Assembly (NCBI GenBank): GCA_003132825.1
Contig: PKYX01000348.1
Span: 1 to 9,322, forward strand
From: Acidobacteriaceae bacterium
Lineage (GTDB): Bacteria > Acidobacteriota > Terriglobia > Terriglobales > Acidobacteriaceae
Direction of reading: 5' to 3'
DNA: 9,322 bases
The translations under genes and the position numbers were made by a program. Every line of letters starts with the position of its first letter. Within the stretch, counting starts at the first letter, position 1. The notes under the pieces are model-generated. The model did not search any database and was not told where the DNA came from. It was given only the letters and a program-made list of their open reading frames with translations. This document shows, piece after piece, positions 1-7,381 of the stretch.

Positions 1-2203
1 GCACGCCGATCTCGCGCGTGCGGCGGTTGACCGAATAGGCCATCACTCCAAAGATGCCGACCGTTGCCAACAGCAGCGCCAGCATTGCGAAGCAACCGAC
101 AAGAATCACATTGAATCGGCGTGAGCCGAGCGAGGCCGAATAGATCTGCGAGAATGTCCGGAACCTCGGCGGAATTTCGGGATTCAGCTCATGCAAGATT
201 TCGCGGGCAGCCGAAGTGACCATACGGGTGTCGGCATCGCTCAACATAATTACCGTGATTGCCGGCTCGGGACGTTGAAACAAATCTACGTAGACAGTCG
301 AGCGGGGTCGAACATCGACGCCGTATTCGTGAACGTCACCGACCATCCCCACAATAGTCAGCAAGCGCAGATCGCCGTCTATATTTCCAAATTCGATGGT
401 GTGGCCGATCGGATCCTGACCCGGCCAGCGGGCGCGCGCGAGCGACTCGCTAATTAGCGCCGCGTGCGGTGAATCCGGGCCGTCGCGCTCGTCGAACATG
501 CGTCCTCGAAGTAGGGGAATTCCGAGCGACTGGAAATATCCCGGCGTGGCGGCGCAGAAATCTGCTTCTCCCTGGTTCTCCTTGTCTCGAAACAGGGTAT
601 CGAACAGGCGACTCATCGCGCCCAGGCTGCTGGGAGTTTTGGGGGCTTGGTCCGGCCTCATGAGCAAGAACATGCCGTCAGGCAGGCCGCCATCCAGAGG
701 AAGGCCGCTGGTCGCACCGACTCCGCGCACGCCCGGAACCTGCTTGAGGCGGTCAAGCAGGTTCCTGAAGAAAACTCCTTCCGCTGCCCTTGCTTTGTAA
801 TCGTTCCAACCCGGCCAGGGCAGCGCAACGTCAATGGTGACGATCTTGTCGACGCGAAATCCGGGATCGACTTCGAGCACCTTCATCAGGCTGCGGCCCA
901 GTAGGCCTGCTCCGATGACTAAGACCAGCGTGACGGCGATCTGGCCGGCGACGATGCGGGGGCCGATGCGCCGGCTGTGCGAACCCGCCTGCCCGCGTCC
1001 GCCCTCTTCCAGTTGATTGCGCAAGTTGCGCGAAGTGGCCCGCCAGGCGGTAAATGCGCCCAGCCCCAGAGCGACCGCCGAGGACAGCAGGAGCGCAAAC
1101 ACAAGAACCGGAAAATTAACCGAGACGCTGCCTGAAGACGGCAGATTCTCAGGCGACAGCGCCAGCAGCACCGAGGCGCCCCAGAAGGCTCCCAGCACTC
1201 CGAGGCCGCCTCCGAGCAGCGCCAGCAACGACGTTTCGGTGAGAAACTGCCGGAACAGGCGTCCGCGCCCAGCTCCGAGGGCGCTGCGGATCGCAAGCTC
1301 GCGTTCCCGCACCGAGGCCTGCGCGAGCAACAGGTTGGCAATATTGGCGCACGCCACCAGAAGAAGAAATCCGACCGCCCCGAGCAAAACCAGCAATGCC
1401 GGTCGAACCCGGCCCGTCATGGAATCCTGCAGCGGGACCACCGTCGCATCTTTGAGAAGATAGTCGTTTTGCTCGCTGGAGGCGTCATGAATGCGCCGCC
1501 CAATCGCGCTGATTTCCGCGTTTGCCTGCGCGACAGTGGCGCCATCTTTCAGACGGCCGACGGCGTCGTAGTTGTGTGAGCTTCGGCTCTGGTTTTCGCC
1601 CTCCCGGTCGGCCGCCACCCACAGGTCCGCGTCCGCAGGAAACTGAAATCCCGGTGGCAGCACGCCAATCACGGAGAAATCTGTACTATCAATTCTCAAA
1701 TGCAGCCGCGATAAATCCGGCGACGACCCGAGATCCTGCTTCCAGTGTCCGTAACTGATGAGAGCGACCGGAGCAGCGCCTTTCTTGGAGTCAGCAGCGT
1801 TGAAGTCGCGGCCGATGATCGGCTGAACACGAAACACCGGGAAAAAGTCAGGAGTGACATGGGCAACCATCGAACGGCTCGGCTGCGCGGCGCCCGAGAC
1901 CGGGGAGATGTAGGCGCTGTACTTTGCCATCTTCTGAAAAATGTGGGCTTGATCGCGAAAGTCGTCGAAGTTCGGATCGGCGAGACGGTTCAATGTTCCC
2001 TTGGTAGTGACCTCAAAAATGGCCATGATCCGATTGGGATCGCTATAGGGTAGCGGTCGCAGGAGCACACCGTAGACCACGCTGAAGATGGCTGTCGTGG
2101 CGCCGATGCCGAGGCCGAGCGTAATGATGGCAACCGAGGTGAATCCTGGGCTCTTGCGCAACTGACGCAGCGCGTGGCGAAGATCCTGACCTAGTGCTTT
2201 CAT
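1..2203 (-). CDS. ADOP-type MacB/FtsX permease (3'-partial)
   Basis: Inner-membrane permease of the acidobacterial duplicated orphan permease group, related to MacB/FtsX ABC-transporter permeases but without a neighbouring ATPase gene. The frame is open without a stop for 734 codons and runs off the left edge; ADOPs are usually about 800 residues, so roughly the last 70 are missing. Residues 1-15 (MKALGQDLRHALRQL) and about 20-50, with a first membrane helix ending in YGVLLRPLPY, are typical of the group. A MacB-like periplasmic domain follows. The first FtsX region has a helix around 268-292 with ANIANLLLAQ, then RERELAIRSALGAGRGR and two more helices to about 375. A second MacB-like half starts with a helix near 413-432 (QIAVTLVLVIGAGLLGRSL), and the second FtsX helix is at about 700-722, followed by RRTREIGV. 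The ATG is preceded by a strong ribosome binding site. Substrate unknown; family members are thought to move lipophilic compounds, peptides or drugs, or to act as mechanotransmitters. Family call firm, role unknown. Confidence 0.93.
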   Translation of the reverse strand, partial: MKALGQDLRHALRQLRKSPGFTSVAIITLGLGIGATTAIFSVVYGVLLRPLPYSDPNRIMAIFEVTTKGTLNRLADPNFDDFRDQAHIFQKMAKYSAYISPVSGAAQPSRSMVAHVTPDFFPVFRVQPIIGRDFNAADSKKGAAPVALISYGHWKQDLGSSPDLSRLHLRIDSTDFSVIGVLPPGFQFPADADLWVAADREGENQSRSSHNYDAVGRLKDGATVAQANAEISAIGRRIHDASSEQNDYLLKDATVVPLQDSMTGRVRPALLVLLGAVGFLLLVACANIANLLLAQASVRERELAIRSALGAGRGRLFRQFLTETSLLALLGGGLGVLGAFWGASVLLALSPENLPSSGSVSVNFPVLVFALLLSSAVALGLGAFTAWRATSRNLRNQLEEGGRGQAGSHSRRIGPRIVAGQIAVTLVLVIGAGLLGRSLMKVLEVDPGFRVDKIVTIDVALPWPGWNDYKARAAEGVFFRNLLDRLKQVPGVRGVGATSGLPLDGGLPDGMFLLMRPDQAPKTPSSLGAMSRLFDTLFRDKENQGEADFCAATPGYFQSLGIPLLRGRMFDERDGPDSPHAALISESLARARWPGQDPIGHTIEFGNIDGDLRLLTIVGMVGDVHEYGVDVRPRSTVYVDLFQRPEPAITVIMLSDADTRMVTSAAREILHELNPEIPPRFRTFSQIYSASLGSRRFNVILVGCFAMLALLLATVGIFGVMAYSVNRRTREIGV

Positions 2204-2210
2204 CTCGAGT

Positions 2211-2220
2211 TCCTCCTCCT
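2211..2220 (-). promoter_or_regulatory. Ribosome binding site of the ADOP gene
   Basis: On the minus strand this reads AGGAGGAGGA, a repeated Shine-Dalgarno core ending 7 nt before the ATG at 2203. It fixes the start of the permease gene, which also agrees with the usual N-terminus of the family. Confidence 0.8.
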
Positions 2221-2728
2221 ACTACCACAACGCTGCCACCGGCGCGGGCCAAATACCAAGCGAAGCGATCAGGGACTGGTCTCTCGCATTGCAAGATTGC
2301 TTCCAATCTAGCGCGAAGCGTAACCCCTTGGCGGGAAAGGACTAGAGAATATCGCTTTCCGAACGAGTGTGTTTAAAATGTGTCCATCCCCGGCCTTAGA
2401 TGTCCGAAAGCGAACAGGCAACTATCGGTCTGCTGGCGTTTATGAGACTGGTTCTAGTACTGATGAGGATCGCGATCTTCTCTGTCAGGATCCAGAGATT
2501 CACTGGCTACTGCTGGCGGAAGGACATCTGAACCGGCGGCGGTTCGGGGCAATGCTAGATCGGATCTCGCTACTGCCGGTACCGACGGGATAGATCGGCG
2601 GGCGCGCTCAAGCAGCGGAATCTGTCTACAAGGGACTAGGCAAGGAGGAGAGGTGTTGCAAAAGTTGCGGAATATCGGGCAATTTCGGCACGGTGCGGGT
2701 TCGGATATCGGAGCGCTAGGGGCCGGTC

Positions 2729-2750
2729 AGTCTGAAAATTGTTTCAGACT
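2729..2750. promoter_or_regulatory. Perfect 9-bp inverted repeat, possible operator
   Basis: AGTCTGAAA and TTTCAGACT form perfect 9-bp arms around the 4-nt spacer ATTG. No T-run follows on either strand, which argues against a simple intrinsic terminator. It lies about 24 bp upstream of a TATGAT hexamer and 114 bp upstream of the VWFA-related start codon, where an upstream activator or repressor site would be expected. The role as a protein-binding site is inferred from position and symmetry only. Confidence 0.4.
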
Positions 2751-2773
2751 ATCGGCGAACAGCGGGATGGGTA

Positions 2774-2779
2774 TATGAT
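2774..2779 (+). promoter_or_regulatory. Possible -10 box of the VWFA-related gene
   Basis: TATGAT matches the sigma-70 -10 consensus at five of six positions and lies 84 bp before the chosen ATG. No good -35 hexamer stands at the normal 16-18 bp distance, so the promoter may depend on an activator, perhaps at the adjacent inverted repeat, or the match may be chance. Confidence 0.25.
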
Positions 2780-2854
2780 CAATGCCGTTTTTGAACCAAA
2801 AGGAGATTCCGGCTAAGAATCGCACGCGCTAACTGTTCAGTGGCGCAGAGGGTT

Positions 2855-2858
2855 GGAG
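2855..2858 (+). promoter_or_regulatory. Ribosome binding site that decides the VWFA-related start
   Basis: GGAG ends 5 nt before the ATG at 2864. The in-frame GTG at 2840 has no Shine-Dalgarno match ahead of it, so ATG 2864 is preferred; it also places the hydrophobic signal sequence directly at the N-terminus. A stronger-looking AAAAGGAG at 2798-2805 has no ATG, GTG or TTG at a useful distance. Confidence 0.55.
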
Positions 2859-2863
2859 CCGAA

Positions 2864-4702
2864 ATGCTTATCTGCCGCTGGTTCCAATACATCGCACTCT
2901 CCTGCTTTGCAGTCGTTTCGGTTTGTTCACAGACCACCGAGACGGCGCACTCATCGAACGCAGTTTTCAAAGCCAAAGTAAATGTTGCGATTGTGAACGT
3001 GGTGGTGACCGATCGCACGGGCGAACCGATTACCGGACTGCAGAAGGAAGATTTTCAGATCTTTGAAGAGGGTAAGCCACAGACGATTGCCTCCTTTGAG
3101 GAACACAAAGGCGTGCCTGACCAGGGTAAATTGCCGCGTCTTCCACCTAATACTTATACCAACTATCCGGTCGAAGAACCTGCGGACTCGATGACTCTGG
3201 TGCTGCTGGACGCCCTGAATACGCCATTGGCCGATCAATCGAAATTACCTCATCAATTGGCCAGTTTCCTGGAGTCCATTCCGGCGGGATCGCACATCGC
3301 AATTTTCACGCTTTCATCAGGCCTGCGCATGGTGCAGGGATTCACCTCTGATGCTTCCATCCTTACGGCTGCGCTGAAGAAGCGCGAAGCTGGGCCGCAG
3401 CCGTCTCTTCTGCTTGGAGCAGGTCCGGTGGACAATGCGGACACGCAGACCAACAACAAGCTCACTACTTCAGGCGCCGGGATGAGAGCTGAGCAGGTCG
3501 CATCCATGGACAAACTGCAAGAATTTCACAACCAGACGCAGAACTCTCAGGATCGCTTGCGCAAGACTCTGACCATGCAGGCGCTGCAGGAGTTGGCGAA
3601 CTATCTCAGGGGAGTTCCAGGATCAAAGAATGTGATCTGGTTCTCGGACTCGTTTCCTCTGTCCATCATTCCTGGCAGAGGTGTTCAGAACTACGAATTC
3701 AGCTTGCCCGAACAACTGGAACTTCGAAAAACTGTGGATATGCTCGCCGCGGCGCAGGTGGCAATCTACCCGATAGCACCCGAGGGTCTTGCCCTGAAGG
3801 TCGTCTCGAATGAGTCAAGGGTGAAGTCGGTCGACAAGAATAATTGGAGGACCGTCCAAGGCCAACAGATCGCGGAAGTCACTTCTCCCCGTTGGGACAC
3901 GGATGAGGTGCTGCGAGAACAGGACTCGCGGGACTATGCACGGCAAGACGCGCACGCGGCAACCATGGATGAGATCGCCCAGGATACGGGCGGAGAAGCT
4001 TTCTACAACAGCAATGGGTTCAAAGAGGCGTTAGCCCGCGTTATCAGCAATGGCGCCCATTACTATACGATTTCCTACTCGCCAACGGATAAGCAAGCAG
4101 ACGGCCGCTATAGACCGATCGAGGTCAAGCTCTTGAAGGGGGCTTACAAGCTGGCCTATCGGCATGGATATTATGCCGAAGAAGCCGGCGGAGCAACGAA
4201 AGATTCAGCTCAGCCCGAACCCGATCCGCTGCGACCTTTGATGATCGGCGGCCTCCCCGCCGCTACCCAGATCGTTTATGAGATACGCGTGTTGCCGTTG
4301 CCGGCTTCACAGCCCGGATCAAAGGTGGCCGACACGAGCAAGAAAAAGAGCCTGAAAGGGCCGCTAATGCGGTACAGCATAGACTTTGCGGTTTTATTGC
4401 ATGACCTCACATTCAAAGTCACTGCGGAAGGACAATACCAGGACAAGATAAAAATTGCACTTGTGGCATACGATCAGAGCGGAACTCCTGTGAATTCAAT
4501 CGTGAAATCCGCCGATATCTCCTTGAATCCGCAGCTCTACGCGGCCTTCGAGAAATTGGGCGTCCCGCTTCACGAAGAAATTGACGTGCCGAAGGGTGGC
4601 GCATACCTGCGCACGGGAATTTGCGAGCTCGCAACCAACAAAACTGGTACGCTCGAAGTTCCTCTAGATCAAGTGGCTTCCTCTGTAGTTGACGCGAAAT
4701 GA
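2864..4702 (+). CDS. Exported VWFA-related Acidobacterial domain protein
   Basis: 612-residue protein of the TIGR03436 family, which is almost confined to Acidobacteriota and has no settled function. Residues 1-22 form a signal peptide (MLICRWFQ, then a hydrophobic core to about VVSVCS), so export from the cytoplasm is expected. Residues 35-80 hold the family's opening beta-rich segment (VNVAIVNVVVTDRTGEPITG, then DFQIFEEGKPQ). A von Willebrand factor A-like domain follows, with the metal-site strand LVLLDALNT (Asp116, Asn119), the segment KNVIWFSDSFPL near 255-266, and a closing segment near 400-437 (YYTISYSPTDK then YRHGYYAEE). The metal site is D-x-L-x-T rather than classical D-x-S-x-S, as is common in this family. 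Residues from about 440 to 612 form a less conserved C-terminal domain. It is transcribed alone, divergent from the permease. Start chosen at ATG 2864 because of its ribosome binding site; GTG 2840 would add 8 residues before the signal peptide. Confidence 0.92.
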   Translation: MLICRWFQYIALSCFAVVSVCSQTTETAHSSNAVFKAKVNVAIVNVVVTDRTGEPITGLQKEDFQIFEEGKPQTIASFEEHKGVPDQGKLPRLPPNTYTNYPVEEPADSMTLVLLDALNTPLADQSKLPHQLASFLESIPAGSHIAIFTLSSGLRMVQGFTSDASILTAALKKREAGPQPSLLLGAGPVDNADTQTNNKLTTSGAGMRAEQVASMDKLQEFHNQTQNSQDRLRKTLTMQALQELANYLRGVPGSKNVIWFSDSFPLSIIPGRGVQNYEFSLPEQLELRKTVDMLAAAQVAIYPIAPEGLALKVVSNESRVKSVDKNNWRTVQGQQIAEVTSPRWDTDEVLREQDSRDYARQDAHAATMDEIAQDTGGEAFYNSNGFKEALARVISNGAHYYTISYSPTDKQADGRYRPIEVKLLKGAYKLAYRHGYYAEEAGGATKDSAQPEPDPLRPLMIGGLPAATQIVYEIRVLPLPASQPGSKVADTSKKKSLKGPLMRYSIDFAVLLHDLTFKVTAEGQYQDKIKIALVAYDQSGTPVNSIVKSADISLNPQLYAAFEKLGVPLHEEIDVPKGGAYLRTGICELATNKTGTLEVPLDQVASSVVDAK

Positions 4703-4711
4703 GAAAACCAA

Positions 4712-4810
4712 CTAATTGGACCCAACGACGTTTGCGTGGGTCTTGCCATCGCCCTCTCTGTGCTGGATGAAAACTTGGCACTTGGTTCCGACGAGGTCAG
4801 ATCGAACGTG
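4712..4810 (-). pseudogene. Fragment of a small unrecognised, possibly phage-type protein
   Basis: A 32-codon open stretch between two stops on the minus strand reads as a protein-like segment, with SDLVGTKCQVFIQHREGDGK near its middle and THANVVG just before the stop at 4712-4714. The pattern 'D-L-(I/V)-G-x-x-C-x-(V/I)-x-(V/I)-x-H-x-E-x-x-G-(K/R)-T-x-x-N-(I/V)' resembles small phage or plasmid-type proteins; this is from memory and uncertain. There is no start codon. The preceding frame (ending FPFGDTF just upstream) looks like its natural N-terminal continuation, so a frameshift near 4804 is likely. It is probably a decayed mobile-element gene rather than an expressed one. Confidence 0.35.
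4719..4742 (+). terminator. Weak hairpin after the VWFA-related gene
   Basis: GACCCA and TGGGTC form 6-bp arms, extendable by an inner CG/CG pair with one bulged A, starting 17 nt after the stop codon. Only a poor T-tract (TCTTG) follows, so termination here is uncertain. The same bases also lie within the minus-strand gene debris. Confidence 0.3.
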
Positions 4811-4849
4811 TCACCGAAAGGAAAGCCCCTATTATGTTGTGCTCCACTC

Positions 4850-5120
4850 TTGAGAACATTCATCTTTATTGGGACTTTCGTGGATGCGGTCAGGAGAAAT
4901 CCAAATTGAGAAAGTAGTTTTAGATGATCGGCCAACTCCCTTTGCACTGCTTCATCCAGGCAGTGAAAATCGTCAATGATTACAATCCCGACGTTCTTCA
5001 TTCTTGGAAGCTCGCCAATTAGTTCTCGGTCATCCTCTTGCGTGCACTGAGTTTGAGTGCGTTTTCTTCAATGCCCTGTTCTCCCAGTGCTCGTGTAACG
5101 GTTGTTGTCTTACCGATTCC
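4850..5120 (-). pseudogene. Frameshifted P-loop (AAA-type) ATPase fragment
   Basis: Minus-strand remnant of an ATPase. One frame, from 5120, begins with a Walker A-like GIGKTTTVTRAL and stays open through IEENALKLSARK to a TAA at 5021-5019. The overlapping next frame, from about 5037, reads EDDRELIGELPRMKNVG and then the Walker B-like IVIIDDF, followed by HCLDEAVQRELADHLKLL. Joined, the two give normal Walker A to Walker B spacing of about 50 residues, so one frameshift near 5020-5060 splits the gene. The N-terminal part is gone: a stop lies two codons before the Walker A glycine. After LKLL the sequence no longer resembles the family. The pattern fits AAA ATPases carried by phages and transposons (TniB/IstB-like in a broad sense), but the exact family cannot be named. 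The gene is almost surely inactive. Confidence 0.6.
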
Positions 5121-5370
5121 GGTTCAAGGGATACTTCGCGTTGCGCGCAAGAACCGGATAGCCGCTGGCAGACCGCAAAGAGCCGCTTATCAACGACGGA
5201 AAATTGAGAGCCGGTAATTCCGTAGATACGAGGTAAGGAATCACCCTGATGTCCCGCTACCATCGACGGGAAGTAACTGTCGAGAACAGCCCAATCGGCC
5301 CGACCGATACAGCTTGCGCCAATAGAACACCTGCTGCGCTGTGCCGGGATGCCACGAACCACAATCGAGA
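5121..5370. other. Non-coding or decayed stretch between the ATPase remnant and the operon end
   Basis: About 250 bp downstream of the last operon gene. A minus-strand frame is open from a GTG at 5362 but has no recognisable domain, and it overlaps the ATPase remnant in a different frame. No intrinsic terminator for the operon is evident: no strong hairpin with a T-run was found just after 5371. It is probably more debris of the same lost element. Confidence 0.45.
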
Positions 5371-6387
5371 CTACATGCCCGAAGATCCATTACCGACAAA
5401 GGTTGCCCGCAAATTCGGCTGTCCTAACACTCTAGGATTTACGACAGATGGCGGGAGATTCCCAGAAAAAACATCGGCCATCTGGGCGGCCGCGGTTGCC
5501 TGCAACTCTTCCACAGACTCCTCGGAGTTAAACGCCGCATGAGGAGTGATGACGGTTCGCGGGTGACGAATCAAGGAATCGCTTAGATCAGGTGGCTCCG
5601 TGGTTAGGACATCAAGGGCGGCGCCCGCGATAAGGCCTTCATTCAGAGCAGTTAACAATGCGCGTTCCTGAATGACTGCGCCGCGAGATGTATTCACGAG
5701 GAAGGCACTCGGTTTCATCTGATGGAAGACATCGAGGCTAAAAAGGTGGTGCGTCTCGGAGTTGAGTGGAACGTGGATCGAAAGATAATCGCTCCTCTGC
5801 AGCAATTCCGGAAAGGACACCAGTTCGACCTGATAGCCGGCAATCTGCGATGGACTCAGGCGAGGACTGCAGACGAGTATCTTGAGTCCGAAACCGATTG
5901 CTTTCTGGTAAAAAGCCCTGGCGATTTTGCCAAATCCCAGGATTCCCAGTGTCTTGCCGGAAATTCTGTAAAGCGGCGTTTCCGCCTGCAGATTGTAAAC
6001 ACCGCTTTTGACCGCCCGGTCGTAAAATGTGACCTTCCGCGCTAAAGACAACAGCAGCGCCATCGCATGGTCAGAAACCTCTTCCACACAGTAGTTGGGC
6101 ACGTTGGTTACAACAATGCCGGCCTCTGTGGCGAATTGTACGTCGATATTATCTAGGCCGATTCCGTAACGTCCGATGGCCAGACAGTGAGGAGCATTTA
6201 GAATTACCTTTTGACTCACTCGTTTCCAATTCGTGAGAATCCCGTCTACGTCAGACGCCAACATTGCCAGCTCGTCTTCATCTCCGGTTTTTGCTGAAAC
6301 CACCGACGCCCCGACCCGCGCCAGAATTCGGCGCTCCCGGTCCAGGCTCCTCCAGGCGTAGTCAGTGACTAAGACTTTTCGTTTCAT
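5371..6387 (-). CDS. D-isomer 2-hydroxyacid dehydrogenase, CtBP-like
   Basis: Complete 338-residue NAD(P)-dependent dehydrogenase that should interconvert a D-2-hydroxyacid and its 2-keto acid in the cytoplasm. The catalytic domain comes first, with GRYGIGLDNIDV at 72-83 typical of the C-terminal-binding-protein/phosphoglycerate-dehydrogenase branch. The nucleotide-binding domain follows (about 101-287): GILGFGKIARAF from 148, catalytic Arg235 in NTSRGAVI, Glu264 in LTTEPPD and His283 in TPHAAF, so the Arg-Glu-His triad is complete. Two details stand out: the third glycine of GxGxxG is Ala156, and the residue after the second strand is Ser174 with Arg176 (VCSPR) instead of the NAD-binding Asp, which suggests NADPH use. 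ATG start with AGGTG 8 nt upstream. It is the last gene of the cluster, 85 nt after the hydrolase gene. Substrate unknown. Confidence 0.9.
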   Translation of the reverse strand: MKRKVLVTDYAWRSLDRERRILARVGASVVSAKTGDEDELAMLASDVDGILTNWKRVSQKVILNAPHCLAIGRYGIGLDNIDVQFATEAGIVVTNVPNYCVEEVSDHAMALLLSLARKVTFYDRAVKSGVYNLQAETPLYRISGKTLGILGFGKIARAFYQKAIGFGLKILVCSPRLSPSQIAGYQVELVSFPELLQRSDYLSIHVPLNSETHHLFSLDVFHQMKPSAFLVNTSRGAVIQERALLTALNEGLIAGAALDVLTTEPPDLSDSLIRHPRTVITPHAAFNSEESVEELQATAAAQMADVFSGNLPPSVVNPRVLGQPNLRATFVGNGSSGM

Positions 6388-6472
6388 TGTTTTGGCACCT
6401 GTAAATGACTACCTTGGCTATGAACCAACAGTATGCTTCCAAAATGCGGAGGCCTAGTTGTCACGACGTAAT

Positions 6473-7354
6473 TCATGATGCGGGATAAAGAAATGCTTTG
6501 CCATGTTCAAGCACTACGTACTTATTCGACATGCCAGAGACGTGGAGAAACGCCCGAAATATCCGTGGGTCTAGTGAATTGTCCGGAAACAGGTCGTAAT
6601 GACACGGAATCACTATCTTGGGGTTGATTTTTGCGGTCAATTGTACAGCTTCGTTCGGACCCAGATTTCGAAACGTACCGTTGATCACCGTGATCATGAT
6701 GTCAGGTTTGTAATCCGCAATATAGGCAAGCACGTCGTGATAGTCGGTATCGCCAGTCAGGTAGATAGTTGGGCCGTTGTCGATGAAAATGAGATACCCG
6801 ATGTGGGTTAAGTCGTCCGACCAGAAAGGAATGGCGAAGGTGCTTTTCAGTCGTAGATCGCCAAAACGATACTCCTTGTTTGGCCAAGTCATCAGTACTT
6901 CGTCTTGCGTAATTCCTAAGCCCAGGAGTTTCTCTACGGTTTCCCCGGGAGCGACAAAGCGCGTCTTGCGACCCGCGCTACGATGCCTGAGTACGGTCTC
7001 CGGATCGCAGTGGTCTCCGTGGGAGTGCGTAAAGGCAATGACGTCGACGTCCATCTTCTCGGGCTCGATCGGTGGCGGAATCAGCCGATCGACGTCCAAG
7101 CCAGCCCGTCGGGCGCCTTCCGCACAACTATTGGTGAGATAGGGATCGATGGCAATAATGCTCCCACCCGGAGACTTGAAGATATAGCCGAGCTGACCCA
7201 GCCACCACAAGGCAACATGGCCGGGCGGCACTTCATAATCTCGTATCGTCTCCAAGGAACTCATTTCCAAAGAACTCATTCGCAGACCCCCCAAGGCTTC
7301 CTCTTCCCCGCGGTTTTCAGAAGAAATTCCAGTTTCGATCGCAAGCGTCTTCAC
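6473..7354 (-). CDS. UlaG-like metallo-beta-lactamase-fold hydrolase
   Basis: 293-residue metal-dependent hydrolase of the MBL fold, closest in pattern to the UlaG (L-ascorbate-6-phosphate lactonase) group. It opens with ALWWLGQLGYIFKS at 48-61, as in that group, then AIDPYLTNS, the metal motif HSHGDH at 110-115, the bridging Asp202 in TGDTDY, and His252 in IPCHYDLFPD. These support a dinuclear or mononuclear metal site and hydrolase activity; a lactone or phosphoester substrate is inference. It follows the upstream dehydrogenase gene by 27 nt. The start is uncertain: GTG 7354 has no clear ribosome binding site, while ATG 7279 is preceded by a G-rich run, and ATG 7264 would begin nearer to the family's usual N-terminus. 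The latter two lie in a 15-bp tandem duplication. Identity as UlaG itself is doubtful since no ascorbate genes are nearby. Confidence 0.87.
   Translation of the reverse strand: MKTLAIETGISSENRGEEEALGGLRMSSLEMSSLETIRDYEVPPGHVALWWLGQLGYIFKSPGGSIIAIDPYLTNSCAEGARRAGLDVDRLIPPPIEPEKMDVDVIAFTHSHGDHCDPETVLRHRSAGRKTRFVAPGETVEKLLGLGITQDEVLMTWPNKEYRFGDLRLKSTFAIPFWSDDLTHIGYLIFIDNGPTIYLTGDTDYHDVLAYIADYKPDIMITVINGTFRNLGPNEAVQLTAKINPKIVIPCHYDLFPDNSLDPRIFRAFLHVSGMSNKYVVLEHGKAFLYPAS
7250..7279 (-). repeat. 15-bp in-frame tandem duplication at the hydrolase N-terminus
   Basis: ATGAGTTCTTTGGAA is followed directly by ATGAGTTCCTTGGAG: 13 of 15 bases match, encoding MSSLE twice. Each copy supplies a candidate ATG, so the duplication doubles the possible start sites of the metallo-hydrolase, before its conserved domain begins. 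Confidence 0.8.
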
Positions 7355-7381
7355 CCTGAGTTTGTAGTTGCCGGCGGCGAA

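Larger units (their letters stand above)
2204..2863. other. Divergent intergenic region without a recognisable gene
   Basis: This 660-bp stretch separates the minus-strand permease from the plus-strand VWFA-related gene, so it should hold both promoters. Short open frames on both strands give low-complexity or arginine-rich peptides with no recognisable family; the longest (2369-2593, plus) has a GTG start and no ribosome binding site. Visible structure: a small 6-bp-arm hairpin at 2294-2309 (AGATTG, loop CTTC, CAATCT) and the larger inverted repeat at 2729-2750. No PadR-type regulator gene, which sometimes accompanies ADOP genes, is present. Confidence 0.6.

Noticed and set aside
919..1463. 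Open frames of 140 (minus) and 148 (plus) codons inside the permease gene
   Set aside because: Arginine-, serine- and proline-rich translations typical of GC-rich shadow frames; the permease frame is continuous and conserved here.
1..2203. Possible frameshift in the permease gene, since no closed long frame exists there
   Set aside because: Codon-by-codon reading from ATG 2203 gives one unbroken frame to position 2 with family motifs throughout; it lacks a stop only because the window ends.
2294..2309. 6-bp-arm hairpin AGATTG-CTTC-CAATCT
   Set aside because: Too short to separate from chance; no T-run and no clear promoter placement.
2369..2593. 74-codon plus-strand open frame in the divergent intergenic region
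   Set aside because: GTG start without a ribosome binding site, no recognisable domain, and it sits where promoters are expected.
2775..2816. 13-codon leader-like frame ATG ATC AAT GCC ending in TAA
   Set aside because: No ribosome binding site, no regulatory amino-acid run, and no attenuator hairpin after it.
5030..5362. 110-codon minus-strand open frame after the last operon gene
   Set aside because: It reads through the Walker A region of the ATPase remnant in the wrong frame, has a weak GTG start, and shows no family pattern.
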